From the NCBI RefSeq assembly GCF_900129005.1, contig NZ_FQUN01000012.1:62001-126000 (forward strand): a stretch of 64,000 nt of DNA, written 5' to 3'. Below, piece after piece: positions 24,350 to 32,775 of the stretch. The translations under genes were made by a program, and so were the position numbers. Under the pieces are notes generated by a model. It saw only the letters and a list, made by a program, of their open reading frames with translations. It made no database searches and was not told the origin of the DNA. This stretch comes from Leeuwenhoekiella marinoflava DSM 3653. Its GTDB lineage: Bacteria; Bacteroidota; Bacteroidia; Flavobacteriales; Flavobacteriaceae. Positions within the stretch are counted from its first letter, which is position 1; each line of letters begins with the position of its first letter.

Positions 24350-25303
24350 TTGGAATCTAATAAAAGCTCTAAAGTTACCATTCTTTTAGCCACATTTAAT
24401 AGGGCTCATTTAATTCTGGAAACTTTAGAGTCTATTAAGAATCAAACCTACCGTAATTTTGAATGTTTAATTACAGATGATAATTCAATTGATGATACTG
24501 AGTTGGTGGTAAATCAATTTATTAAAACAGATTCTCGATTTTTATATTTCGAGAAACCTTCCACTTATATTAAAGGACTTTCAGCCACGCGAAATTACGG
24601 TTTAGATTTAGCCAAGGACTTAAAATCGAAGTTTATTCTGTTTGTCGATGATGATGATATTCTACATCCTCAAAACCTTGAAATATGTACTAAGGCGTTT
24701 GATAGTAATAATTTAGATTTTATACATTATAAGATAAAACCATTTAACAATTACATAAAAAGGTTTAGTGATATTCGAGAATTCAAGCGAATTGATGATG
24801 TTTCAGATAAAAGACTAATAGATGTTTTAGATAATATAATACCCTTAGCTAGTTGCTCGGTCATGTGGAGAAAAACAGCCCTTCAAGGTGAGAGGTTTAA
24901 AGAAGGTTTGTATTATGCCGAAGAACTTGAGTTCTATTCTCGGCTATTAATCAAAGAGAGAAAGGGAGGGAGAATAAATGTTGAACTTTATTATAATAGG
25001 AAACACGAGCACAGTAACACAGCAGCCTTCTTTAATGGAAATCTAAAGTATACAGAGAGTCTTATCAGAGCCTATCAAATATGTATAGATAATTTGATAG
25101 AGAGTAATAAAATGAATTATACTTCGGCAAAATTTTTTGTTTGGAAGGCTGTTGTTAAAAAGGAGAAGTCTCTTTATCAAGCGATAATGAGAAAATCTGC
25201 TTTGAATGCTGTCAATACAATAAGACTTTGGTTTTTATATAATTTTAGCGGAGTAGTAGGCTTTTTTTTAAAAATGAAAAAAGGATGGCGAACAAAGTTT
25301 TAG
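24350..25303 (+). CDS. glycosyltransferase family 2
   Basis: This 317-residue GT-A protein has VTILLATFNRAHLILETLES, CLITDDNSIDDTE and FVDDDDILHPQNLE. The start is TTG at 24350. The gene is strongly AT-rich and lysine-rich, unlike the GT gene before it, which suggests a separate acquisition. Its last 19 bp overlap the next gene's start. Sugar specificity is unknown. Confidence 0.86.
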   Translation: MESNKSSKVTILLATFNRAHLILETLESIKNQTYRNFECLITDDNSIDDTELVVNQFIKTDSRFLYFEKPSTYIKGLSATRNYGLDLAKDLKSKFILFVDDDDILHPQNLEICTKAFDSNNLDFIHYKIKPFNNYIKRFSDIREFKRIDDVSDKRLIDVLDNIIPLASCSVMWRKTALQGERFKEGLYYAEELEFYSRLLIKERKGGRINVELYYNRKHEHSNTAAFFNGNLKYTESLIRAYQICIDNLIESNKMNYTSAKFFVWKAVVKKEKSLYQAIMRKSALNAVNTIRLWFLYNFSGVVGFFLKMKKGWRTKF

Positions 25304-26538
25304 TTGTTACTGATTCCGTTAATCCGGAAGATAGCAGTGGTTCTAAGGCTAATGTTGCCTTTATTAAAAGTCTTGTTGCTTCTGGCTATGTGGTAAGTGT
25401 TATTCACTATACTCAGGATGAGATTCAAATAGAAGGAGCGATCTGCTTTTTAGCAGAACAACGGAGAAGCAATTTATACTATATACTCGGTGGGATTCAG
25501 CGTACTGTACATCGTAATCTGGGTGTGAACTGGTCGGTCTTTTTAGAGAATATCTTTGGATTTAGTTTTGCATTCTTCAACGATACTAAATCTTTTGTAA
25601 AAAAGATTAAAAGCTTTAATGTTCACAATTTTGATTTAGTCATAACCCTAAGTAAGGGGGAGAGTTTTCGACCCCATTATGCACTATTACAATTACCTGA
25701 GTGGCACGAGAAATGGTTGGCTTACGTTCACGATCCATATCCTTTTCAACATTACCCTAAACCCTATACCTTTGTTCCTAAGGGGGCAAAGCAGAAAGAT
25801 CATTTTTTTCAAAAGGTAGCTGCCCATTGTAGATATGCAGGCTTTCCGTCACGTTTTCTGGCAGAGCATATGACAGGGTTTTATCCCGGGTTTAAAGAAA
25901 AATCGGTGATCATTCCACATCAATACGATAACGAGATTGCAGAGGTTTCACTGCCTTCTTTTTTTAAGGAAAATGCGTTCAACATCCTTCATACGGGGAA
26001 TTTAATTGGCGGAAGATCTCCCCAAGGTCTGCTTCTGGGTTTTCAACAATTTTTGGATAATCATCAGGAAGCAAGAGGGGATGTCTATATTTATTTAGTA
26101 GGCCCCGCCAGCAATTATAAAGAATTGATAAACTCATTTGAACCCGTTGCGCAGTTCATCTATCACCCGGGCGTTTCCTATGCTGAATCTTTGGCGTTAC
26201 AACAAGCCGCATCTGTAAACCTAATTATTGAAGCAAGTGATACAGATTATAGTCCGTTTTTACCGGCCAAGATGGCTCATTGTGTGATGGTAGATAAGCC
26301 TATTTTAGCTTTAAGTCCAAAAAAAAGTGAAGTGCGAGGGCTGCTCGGGGAAGATTACACCTGGCAAAGTGAGGCAGACGATTCCAAACAGATCGCCAGA
26401 ATTCTCTCTGAGCTCTACCTCAAATGGAAAAATACAAAGGCAGAATCCTGGCATTTAAATCGTGCCGATTTACAGGACTATTTTTCATCAGCGTATCTCA
26501 ATAAACAAATTCAAAATCTCCTAAATGCCTCTGCTTAA
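25285..26538 (+). CDS. GT-B type glycosyltransferase
   Basis: The 417-residue protein has a Rossmann-like N-terminal domain (KVLVVTDSVNPEDSSGSKAN) and a C-terminal domain with FNILHTGNLIGGRSPQGLL and YIYLVGPASNYKEL, as in GT4-type enzymes. The EX7E motif is degenerate: NLIIEASDTDYSPFLPAKMA occupies its place. It may thus belong to a divergent GT-B family. It overlaps the GT2 gene before it by 19 bp and the one after it by 14 bp. Confidence 0.72.
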   Translation: MANKVLVVTDSVNPEDSSGSKANVAFIKSLVASGYVVSVIHYTQDEIQIEGAICFLAEQRRSNLYYILGGIQRTVHRNLGVNWSVFLENIFGFSFAFFNDTKSFVKKIKSFNVHNFDLVITLSKGESFRPHYALLQLPEWHEKWLAYVHDPYPFQHYPKPYTFVPKGAKQKDHFFQKVAAHCRYAGFPSRFLAEHMTGFYPGFKEKSVIIPHQYDNEIAEVSLPSFFKENAFNILHTGNLIGGRSPQGLLLGFQQFLDNHQEARGDVYIYLVGPASNYKELINSFEPVAQFIYHPGVSYAESLALQQAASVNLIIEASDTDYSPFLPAKMAHCVMVDKPILALSPKKSEVRGLLGEDYTWQSEADDSKQIARILSELYLKWKNTKAESWHLNRADLQDYFSSAYLNKQIQNLLNASA

Positions 26539-27451
26539 CTCCAAAGAGATAAGTATATTAATAACCACTTTTAACCGTAAACAGGAGTTGATTTTTACTT
26601 TGAATGCCTTGCGAGAAGTCATTGCTGATGAGGGTATTTACATTTGGGATGACGCATCTACAGACAGCACTTTTGAATACATCTCGAGTGAATATCCGGA
26701 GATAAACATATTTCAGAATACAGTAAATAAGGGCTTGATAGCCAATCGAAATCAATTGATGCAAGCCGCTCCTACAGAATACGTTCTTTCCCTGGATGAT
26801 GACGCGCACTTTTTAAATCCTGAAGAATTAGAAAAAGCAATGTCGTTTATGCAGGAGAATCTCAACTGTGCTGTTTTATCGTTTAGGCTTTTTTGGGGCC
26901 TGCAAAAGCCGGCGAGTCAAAAAACGTCTGAGAATACCTATCAGGTAAGTAATTTTCTGGGAGGTGCTCACCTGATGCGTAAAAGTTCTTGGGATAACTT
27001 TATAACGTCTTACCCCGAGTGGTATCATTTCTATGGAGAAGAGGACTATGCCGCAATGAAATTATTTAGGGCAGAACAAATGGTTTTCTATTTTCCAAAA
27101 GTGCTCGTTCATCATCGGGTATCACTAAAGAATCGAAAAAAGAGCGCTGAAGAAACCAGCTTAAGAACCCAATGGGCTTTGCAGGCTGCCTGGAGTAACT
27201 ATTTGATTTTTTATCCCAAACAAAAAGCCTGGTTTAAAATTATGTATTCTATCAAGGAACAGTTCAGACTGAAATTTTTAAAAGGCGAATTCAGTATTCT
27301 GATGAGTATATGCAAGGCCGGATTAGCGTTAATTCAAAATAGACGCCGTCGACAAAAGCTGGACATACGTTTTTCTAACGAAAAACTTAACGCCTATTTA
27401 TCACTGTCTCAAGCACCTGTTTTTTGGAATCCAAAATTAAGCTCAAATTAA
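26525..27451 (+). CDS. glycosyltransferase family 2 (rhamnosyltransferase-like)
   Basis: This 308-residue GT-A protein has ISILITTFNRKQELIFTLNA, IWDDASTDST, the triple-Asp metal motif LSLDDDAHF and the acceptor-side motif FYGEEDYAAMKLF. The WECL-type second half and GGAHLMRK stretch recall galactofuranosyl/rhamnosyltransferases. It overlaps the gene before it by 14 bp. Its stop (27449-27451) overlaps the probable ATT start of the next gene. Confidence 0.85.
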   Translation: MPLLNSKEISILITTFNRKQELIFTLNALREVIADEGIYIWDDASTDSTFEYISSEYPEINIFQNTVNKGLIANRNQLMQAAPTEYVLSLDDDAHFLNPEELEKAMSFMQENLNCAVLSFRLFWGLQKPASQKTSENTYQVSNFLGGAHLMRKSSWDNFITSYPEWYHFYGEEDYAAMKLFRAEQMVFYFPKVLVHHRVSLKNRKKSAEETSLRTQWALQAAWSNYLIFYPKQKAWFKIMYSIKEQFRLKFLKGEFSILMSICKAGLALIQNRRRRQKLDIRFSNEKLNAYLSLSQAPVFWNPKLSSN

Positions 27452-28391
27452 ACCGATAGTTTCTATAATTATCCCTGTTTACAACCGGGAAGCTCATCTA
27501 AAAGGTACACTCGATTCGATAAAGGCTCAAACCTATCGCAATTGGGAGTGTTTACTTGTTGACGATCACAGTACCGATAAGTCTCTTCAAATCTTAAAAG
27601 ATTTTGAAAAAGGAGATTCGCGATTTAAAGTTTTGATACGTCCTAATAACCGACCCAAGGGTGCCAACGCCTGTCGTAATTTTGGTTTTGAACATGCTAC
27701 GGGAAGATTTATCAATTGGTTTGATTCTGATGATTTGATGGAGCCGGATTTTATTCATAAGAAGCTTGCCGCTTTTGATACGGAAACAGATATCGTTTTG
27801 TCAAAAACGAAAATCTATTATGTGAAAGATCAAACGGAAGTTTTAGAGCAGCGCACACAGTTAACGTCTAATCTGCTCGAGGACTTTATCACCCGTAAAA
27901 TATCCTGGTATTTGCCAGACCCTATGTATACCAAATCCTTTTTGGATAAACATAATCTAGTTTTTGATGAACAGCTTTTAGGTGGGCAGGACCGGGACTT
28001 TTTTCAACGTGTATTGTTGAGCAATCCAGTAATGCTAGTCATTAATTATTATTTAACCACATACTTAAAACACAGTGCGAGTATTTCAGAGAACATATAT
28101 AAGCAGGGGAACTTTAAAATTACGCAATCCCGAGTTCGTGCGCTGATTTCTTTCATTAAGAGGTTGCAATCGGAAGGCAGGTTGTCTCCCTCGCTCAGGA
28201 GATTTTATACTGCTGAATTGCGAAAAATGATACCCCTCGTTCATAAAGATTTAAAAACAACGAAATCCATTTTGAAAGTACTGTTAAAATTAGGGTCTCT
28301 AAATTTTGAGACACTTAAAAGCTGGAGTAAAGTGAGTTTAGGGCTTTCAAGTTTGATGATTACCGGTAAAGGTCAAAAGCTTTTTAAATGA
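27447..28391 (+). CDS. glycosyltransferase family 2 with non-standard start (ATT)
   Basis: The GT2 fold is complete only if translation begins near 27447: the frame reads KPIVSIIIPVYNREAHLKGT, LLVDDHSTD, RPNNRPKGANACRNFGFE and WFDSDDLM. The frame opens at 27441 after an in-frame stop at 27438-27440 and offers no ATG, GTG or TTG before the conserved core; the first TTG (27633) would remove the nucleotide-binding half. ATT at 27447 overlaps the upstream stop and is the best candidate, giving 314 residues, close to its paralogues. The alternatives are a frameshift from the previous gene or a decayed start. It overlaps neuA by 4 bp. Confidence 0.78.
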   Translation: MKPIVSIIIPVYNREAHLKGTLDSIKAQTYRNWECLLVDDHSTDKSLQILKDFEKGDSRFKVLIRPNNRPKGANACRNFGFEHATGRFINWFDSDDLMEPDFIHKKLAAFDTETDIVLSKTKIYYVKDQTEVLEQRTQLTSNLLEDFITRKISWYLPDPMYTKSFLDKHNLVFDEQLLGGQDRDFFQRVLLSNPVMLVINYYLTTYLKHSASISENIYKQGNFKITQSRVRALISFIKRLQSEGRLSPSLRRFYTAELRKMIPLVHKDLKTTKSILKVLLKLGSLNFETLKSWSKVSLGLSSLMITGKGQKLFK

Positions 28392-29050
28392 AAACCTACC
28401 TTGTTATAATCCCCGCGCGGGCCGGTTCGCAAAGACTTCCCGGAAAAAATTTGCGGCAATTAGGAGATAAGCCGCTTGTTGGTCATAGCATGACCTATGC
28501 TCAGGAAGAAGGATTTGAGCATATTGTAGTTAGTTCAAATGATGAAAAGGTTCTTCAATATGCAGAACAAGTAGGTGGTGTTAAAGTCATTAAACGGCCC
28601 GATGCTTTAGCAGGCAACGAAGAACCGGTAGTTACAGCTTTGCAACATGCGGTAAATCAACTGAAAAAGAAGTTTAAAGCGGTTATTTTATTGCAACCCA
28701 CAAATCCGTTGAGGCCCAAAGGTCTTCTTAAAGAAGCCATCGCGACTTTTGAACGTGAAGATTGTGATAGTCTGATGACCGTTTCCCGAAATGAGCGTAA
28801 ACTGGGAACTATTTCTAATAATTGTTTTACCCCATACAATTATAAAATGGGTCAGCGCAGTCAGGATCTTGAACCACTATATTATGAGAACGGTTTGCTT
28901 TATATTTTTAAAACGGAATTATTAAATCAGGGTAAACTTTTGGGAGAAAAAAATTATCCTTTAATTGTGGATCATCCTTTTGCAGAAATTGACATTGATA
29001 CCGAAGCGGATTTTAAGAGGGCGGAGTTGTATTTGAAGTATTTTAAATAA
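28388..29050 (+). CDS. neuA: acylneuraminate (nonulosonate) cytidylyltransferase
   Basis: The 220-residue protein has the CMP-sugar synthetase signature IIPARAGSQRLPGKNLRQLG at the N-terminus, plus LLQPTNPLRPKG and YYENGLLYIFK, as in NeuA/PseF/LegF enzymes. It activates a nine-carbon sugar with CTP to give the CMP donor. It starts in the stop region of the preceding GT gene (ATGA at 28388-28391). NeuB and NeuC homologues follow, each separated by repeat elements, so the pathway is complete from UDP-GlcNAc if the product is a Neu5Ac-type sugar. Confidence 0.9.
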   Translation: MKTYLVIIPARAGSQRLPGKNLRQLGDKPLVGHSMTYAQEEGFEHIVVSSNDEKVLQYAEQVGGVKVIKRPDALAGNEEPVVTALQHAVNQLKKKFKAVILLQPTNPLRPKGLLKEAIATFEREDCDSLMTVSRNERKLGTISNNCFTPYNYKMGQRSQDLEPLYYENGLLYIFKTELLNQGKLLGEKNYPLIVDHPFAEIDIDTEADFKRAELYLKYFK

Positions 29051-29064
29051 GGTTACTTCGAAAT

Positions 29065-29262
29065 TGTCACTTCGAGTGGCTGAAGCATAGCTTTAGCGGA
29101 GCTTCAGGTGTATGGAGAAGTCTTAGGAGTTAGGATGTTTGTTGTTTGTGAGGGTTCTCGATACAATTCTTTCACGCTAGGGCGCTCAAGAATCACTCGA
29201 ACTGACATTTTTGATACATTTGCTTTCTGCTTGTAGCCTCAATCAAAGAAATCGAAGTGACA
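29065..29262 (+). repeat. R1: palindromic interspersed repeat after neuA
   Basis: It begins with TGTCACTTCGAGTG 14 bp after the neuA stop, then the small hairpin CTGAAGC/GCTTCAG, and ends in two right-half modules (the first ending ACTCGAACTGACA, the second ATCGAAGTGACA). It has the same orientation as R2-R5. No nuclease gene is attached. Confidence 0.85.
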
Positions 29263-29294
29263 GGTTAATATAATTAAAAATAAGAACGACCACC

Positions 29295-30338
29295 TTGAAC
29301 CCATACATCCAAATTGAAAACCGTAAGATAGGACCGGATTACCCACCACTGGTCATCGCCGAAATAGGGATTAATCACGAAGGTTCTCTGCAAGTGGCTA
29401 AAGAACTGGTTGATGCTGCGCACCGGGCAGGAGCTGAAGTGGTCAAACACCAAACGCATATTGTAGAAGATGAAATGAGCGGTGCTGCAAAGAAAGTGAT
29501 TCCGGGGAATGCAGCTGTTTCTATTTACGAGATTATGCAGCGTTGCGCGCTTGATGAAGCCGATGAGATTGCGCTTAAAAAGTACGTCGAAGAAAAAGGA
29601 ATGCTATTTATCTCAACACCTTTTTCGCGTGCAGCCGCAAACCGGCTTCAGGCTATGCATGTTTCGGCCTATAAAATCGGTTCGGGTGAATGCAATAATT
29701 ATCCCTTACTCAAGCACATCGCAGGTTTTGGGAAGCCGGTTATTCTCAGCACCGGGATGAATACGATTGAAAGTATCTCTAAGGCCGTGCAGATTTTTAA
29801 GCATGCCGGTACACCTTTCGCTTTGCTGCACACCACTAATTTATATCCAACCCCCACTCATTTAGTGCGTTTGGGTGCGATGACTCAACTGCATCAGGCC
29901 TTTCCCGATGTGCCTTTTGGCTTATCAGATCATACCTTGAACAACAACGCTTGTTTGGGAGCAGTAGCTTTAGGAGCTTCTATTTTAGAGCGGCATTTTA
30001 CCGATCATATGCAGCGTACCGGACCGGATATTGTTTGCAGTATGGACGAGAAAGCTTGCACCGAACTCATTCAGTCGAGTAAGGAAATCTGGCTTATGCG
30101 TGGGGGCGTAAAAGCGCCGGCTCAGGAAGAACAGGTCACCATCGATTTTGCATTTGCAACTGTTTGTACCATCGCGCCAATCCAGGAAGGTGAGGTTTTT
30201 AGCGAAGCAAATATTTGGGTAAAGCGTCCGGGAACCGGTGAGATTTTGGCTGAACAGTTTGAAGATATCCTGGGAAAAAAAGCAGCAAGAGCTATTGCTG
30301 AGGATGAACAGTTAAAGCACGATGATATTAAATATTGA
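29295..30338 (+). CDS. neuB: N-acetylneuraminate synthase-type nonulosonate synthase
   Basis: This 347-residue protein has the NeuB TIM-barrel motifs [53 protein letters not shown] and [20 protein letters not shown], with a C-terminal antifreeze-like SAF domain (about 285-345). It condenses phosphoenolpyruvate with ManNAc or a related sugar to make a nonulosonate. TTG at 29295 is the only reasonable start and gives the usual N-terminus. It is flanked by repeats R1 and R2. Confidence 0.92.
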   Translation: MNPYIQIENRKIGPDYPPLVIAEIGINHEGSLQVAKELVDAAHRAGAEVVKHQTHIVEDEMSGAAKKVIPGNAAVSIYEIMQRCALDEADEIALKKYVEEKGMLFISTPFSRAAANRLQAMHVSAYKIGSGECNNYPLLKHIAGFGKPVILSTGMNTIESISKAVQIFKHAGTPFALLHTTNLYPTPTHLVRLGAMTQLHQAFPDVPFGLSDHTLNNNACLGAVALGASILERHFTDHMQRTGPDIVCSMDEKACTELIQSSKEIWLMRGGVKAPAQEEQVTIDFAFATVCTIAPIQEGEVFSEANIWVKRPGTGEILAEQFEDILGKKAARAIAEDEQLKHDDIKY

Positions 30339-30339
30339 C

Positions 30340-30536
30340 TGTCACTTCGAGTGACTGAAGCATAGCGGCAGCGAAGCTTCAGGTGTATCGAGAAGTCTTT
30401 TGTGTTAGAATGTTTCTCGTTCACCAGACTTCTCGATACAATCTTTTCGAACTCAGGTTCTCAAAAATTACTCGAAGTGACACTTCTCGATACATTTGCT
30501 TTCGGCTTGTAGCCTCAATTAAACACCGAAGTGGCA
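30340..30536 (+). repeat. R2: palindromic repeat between neuB and nuclease 1
   Basis: The left end TGTCACTTCGAGTG is followed by CTGAAGC/GCTTCAG and GTATCGAGAAG, whose complement CTTCTCGATAC recurs downstream. Two right modules follow; the first ends in a perfect TIR (ACTCGAAGTGACA) and the second in a decayed one (CACCGAAGTGGCA). Confidence 0.9.
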
Positions 30537-30607
30537 TTCTCGAAACATTGTATTTTTGGATTTGGATCTTTCATTGGTGTTTTTTTTAAAGATTAGTTGC
30601 TGGTTAT

Positions 30608-30898
30608 ATGAAAATTTATAGTGTCTACATCCTTAAATGCAGGGATAAAACCTATTACACCGGTATAACCTCTGATCTTTGGGAGCGGATTGAACAGCAT
30701 CAATCCGGGAAGTATAAAAATTCCTATACGCATAGCAGAAGGCCGATTGAACTGGTTTATTATTGTGAATTTACAGAGCCCGATTTAGCAATTGGGTTTG
30801 AGAAGAGGATTAAAAATTGGTCGCAAGCAAAGAAAGAAGCTTTGATAAATGGAGAATATGAAAAGCTACCCAATTTGGCTAAAAAGCTATTTAAATAA
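30608..30898 (+). CDS. GIY-YIG nuclease family protein, copy 1
   Basis: This 96-residue single-domain protein has the GIY-YIG core: YSVYIL (4-9) and YYTGI (16-20) for the two motif strands, Arg27 in the following helix, and Glu65 in FEKRIKNW as the probable metal ligand. This compact form (UPF0213/YhbQ-like) usually has no extra DNA-binding domain. Copy 2 (32481) differs at six positions (I3V, K10R, E26G, H42Y, G63E, L94R). It is the only gene between repeats R2 and R3, and R3 begins at the base after its stop. Its substrate is unknown; nicking of the flanking palindromes is a hypothesis. Confidence 0.88.
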   Translation: MKIYSVYILKCRDKTYYTGITSDLWERIEQHQSGKYKNSYTHSRRPIELVYYCEFTEPDLAIGFEKRIKNWSQAKKEALINGEYEKLPNLAKKLFK

Positions 30899-31093
30899 TG
30901 TCACTTCGAGTGGCTGGAGCATAGCGATAGTGGAGCTTCAGACGTATCGAGAAGTCTTTTGTGTTAGAATGTTTCTCGTTCACCAGACTTCTCGATACAA
31001 TCTTTTCGAACTCAGGTTCTCAAAAATTACTCGAAGTGACACTTCGCGATTCATTTGTTTTCGGTTTGCCGGCTCAATCAAACTGAAGTAACA
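30899..31093 (+). repeat. R3: palindromic repeat after nuclease 1
   Basis: It starts directly after the nuclease stop codon. The left TIR is intact and the centre is nearly identical to R2. It has two right modules; the second ends in a decayed TIR (ACTGAAGTAACA). Confidence 0.88.
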
Positions 31094-31158
31094 TTGTAGA
31101 TAGTTTTTTAGCTCAGGTTTTAAACATTATTTGAACTACTATTTTTATAAAAATAATT

Positions 31159-32280
31159 TTGAAAAAAATAGCCTTCCTCAGCGGTACGCGGGCAGATTTT
31201 GGGAAACTGAAATCCCTGATTCAGGCGGTAAGTGATGCGCCGGAATTTGAGTATTGTATTTTTGCTACGGGCATGCACTTGCTGGAGCAATACGGCCTAA
31301 CCGTTATTGAGATCGAAAAGGCCGGTTTGCATAACATACACCGTTTTCCCAATCATACCTCAGAAGCCACGATGGATCTTACTTTGGCTAAGACTATCGA
31401 AGGTTTTTCAGCCTTTGTTAAAGCCGTTAAACCTGATTTGATTGTGGTTCACGGCGATCGGGTGGAAGCTCTGGCCGGTGGAATTGTAGGTTCTTTAAAC
31501 AATATTTTGGTAGGTCATATCGAAGGAGGCGAACTTTCGGGGACCGTAGATGAACTCATTCGGCATTCGGTGAGTAAATTGAGTCATATTCATTTTGTAT
31601 CTCACGAGACGGCAGCCAAACGTTTGCTGCAAATGGGCGAACTCGAGAGCAGTATTTTTAACATCGGTTCGGCTGATCTCGATGTGCTTTTTAGTGATAG
31701 CTTACCGGCTTTAGAAACCGCAAAAGCTTACTACGACATTCCGTTTGAAAACTATGCGCTAGTCTTATTTCATTCGGTGACCACCGCGCATCAGGAAACT
31801 GTAACCCATGCAGGTGATTTCGTGCAAGTGCTCCTGGAAGATGATCAAAACTATGTGGTGATCTATCCCAATAATGACCTGGGTTCTTCGGCTATTTTGG
31901 AGGCGTATCGCCAATTTGAAGGGCATCCGCGATTCCGGCTTTTTCCCTCGTTGCGGTTTGAGTACTTCATTACTTTGCTCAAAAACGCAGCCTTTTTAAT
32001 AGGAAACAGCAGTGCCGGAATTCACGAGGCTCCCTATCTGGGTATTCCTACGGTAAATGTGGGCAGGCGCCAGGAAAACCGCGATTTGTACACTGATAGC
32101 ATTATTCACGTGGATAATACTAAAGCAGCTATTTTAAAAGGGATCGCTTCTGCGAAAGCACTAAACGTAAATCCAAAAGGAGCAAAAAGCACCAAAACAG
32201 CTGCCTCCGGATTTCTGGAAGCGCTAAGAACCAAAGCTTTTTGGCAAATAGACCATCAGAAGCAATTTCGGGATCTTTAA
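31159..32280 (+). CDS. neuC: UDP-N-acetylglucosamine 2-epimerase (hydrolysing)
   Basis: This 373-residue GT-B-like protein has IAFLSGTRADFGKLKSLIQA, VVHGDRVEALAGG, VGHIEGGELSGTVDE and FLIGNSSAGIHEAPYLGIP, which are hallmarks of NeuC/SiaA. It hydrolyses UDP-GlcNAc to ManNAc plus UDP, the substrate for NeuB. No LegB/PseB-type dehydratase or aminotransferase lies in the window, which favours an N-acetylneuraminate-type product over legionaminate or pseudaminate, although such genes could be elsewhere. It starts at TTG 31159 and is flanked by R3 and R4. Confidence 0.92.
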   Translation: MKKIAFLSGTRADFGKLKSLIQAVSDAPEFEYCIFATGMHLLEQYGLTVIEIEKAGLHNIHRFPNHTSEATMDLTLAKTIEGFSAFVKAVKPDLIVVHGDRVEALAGGIVGSLNNILVGHIEGGELSGTVDELIRHSVSKLSHIHFVSHETAAKRLLQMGELESSIFNIGSADLDVLFSDSLPALETAKAYYDIPFENYALVLFHSVTTAHQETVTHAGDFVQVLLEDDQNYVVIYPNNDLGSSAILEAYRQFEGHPRFRLFPSLRFEYFITLLKNAAFLIGNSSAGIHEAPYLGIPTVNVGRRQENRDLYTDSIIHVDNTKAAILKGIASAKALNVNPKGAKSTKTAASGFLEALRTKAFWQIDHQKQFRDL

Positions 32281-32282
32281 GG

Positions 32283-32426
32283 TGTCACTTCGAGTGGCTG
32301 AAGCAGAGCGATAGCGGAGCTTCAGGTGTATCGAGAAGTCTTAGGAGTTCGGATGTTTTTTAGTTCAACAAGCTTCTCGATACATTTGCTTTCGGCTTTT
32401 GGCCTCAATCAAACACTCGAAGTGAC
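32283..32426 (+). repeat. R4: minimal 144-bp copy of the palindromic repeat
   Basis: The left TIR TGTCACTTCGAGTG (32283-32296) pairs with CACTCGAAGTGAC (32414-32426). The inner arms GTATCGAGAAG (32328-32338) and CTTCTCGATAC (32373-32383) are exact complements. It has a single right module. Confidence 0.92.
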
Positions 32427-32480
32427 GCTTCTCGATTTAGATTTTTCATTGATGTTTTTTAAAGATTAGTTGCGGTTTGT

Positions 32481-32771
32481 ATGAAAGTTTATAGCGTTTA
32501 TATTCTAAGGTGTCGGGATAAAACCTATTATACCGGCATTACTTCTGATCTTTGGGGGCGGATTGAACAACATCAATCCGGGAAGTATAAAAATTCCTAT
32601 ACGTATAGCAGAAGGCCAATTGAATTGGTTTATTATTGTGAGTTTACAGAGCCAGATTTAGCAATTGAGTTTGAGAAAAGGATTAAAAATTGGTCACAGG
32701 CAAAGAAAGAGGCTTTAATCAATGGAGAATATGAAAAGTTGCCGAATTTGGCTAAAAAGCGATTTAAATAA
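32481..32771 (+). CDS. GIY-YIG nuclease family protein, copy 2
   Basis: This 96-residue protein is 90/96 identical to copy 1 at 30608 and keeps all core residues: VYIL (6-9), YYTGI (16-20), Arg27 and Glu65. Position 63 is Glu here and Gly in copy 1. It is bracketed by R4 and R5, with R5 beginning 4 bp after its stop. Two intact copies within 2 kb, each inside the same repeat pair, imply recent duplication with selection or very recent spread. Confidence 0.88.
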   Translation: MKVYSVYILRCRDKTYYTGITSDLWGRIEQHQSGKYKNSYTYSRRPIELVYYCEFTEPDLAIEFEKRIKNWSQAKKEALINGEYEKLPNLAKKRFK

Positions 32772-32775
32772 TATT

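Larger units (their letters stand above)
30340..31093 (+). mobile_element. repeat-GIY-YIG-repeat unit 1
   Basis: A GIY-YIG nuclease gene (30608-30898) is bracketed by two same-orientation copies of the palindromic repeat, R2 and R3. R2 and R3 share a nearly identical central stretch of more than 90 bp. The whole unit sits 1 bp after neuB and ends 65 bp before neuC. A second similar unit lies at 32283-32972, and the linker between left repeat and nuclease ATG is also conserved between units. Mobility is inferred from duplication. Confidence 0.65.

Noticed and set aside
27633-28391. TTG 27633 as the start of the GT2 gene
   Set aside because: It would discard the nucleotide-binding half that is clearly conserved in frame from 27447.
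30383-31091. 68- and 80-codon frames running through R2 and R3
   Set aside because: They are nearly identical only because they translate the repeat DNA; they do not extend into conserved protein sequence.
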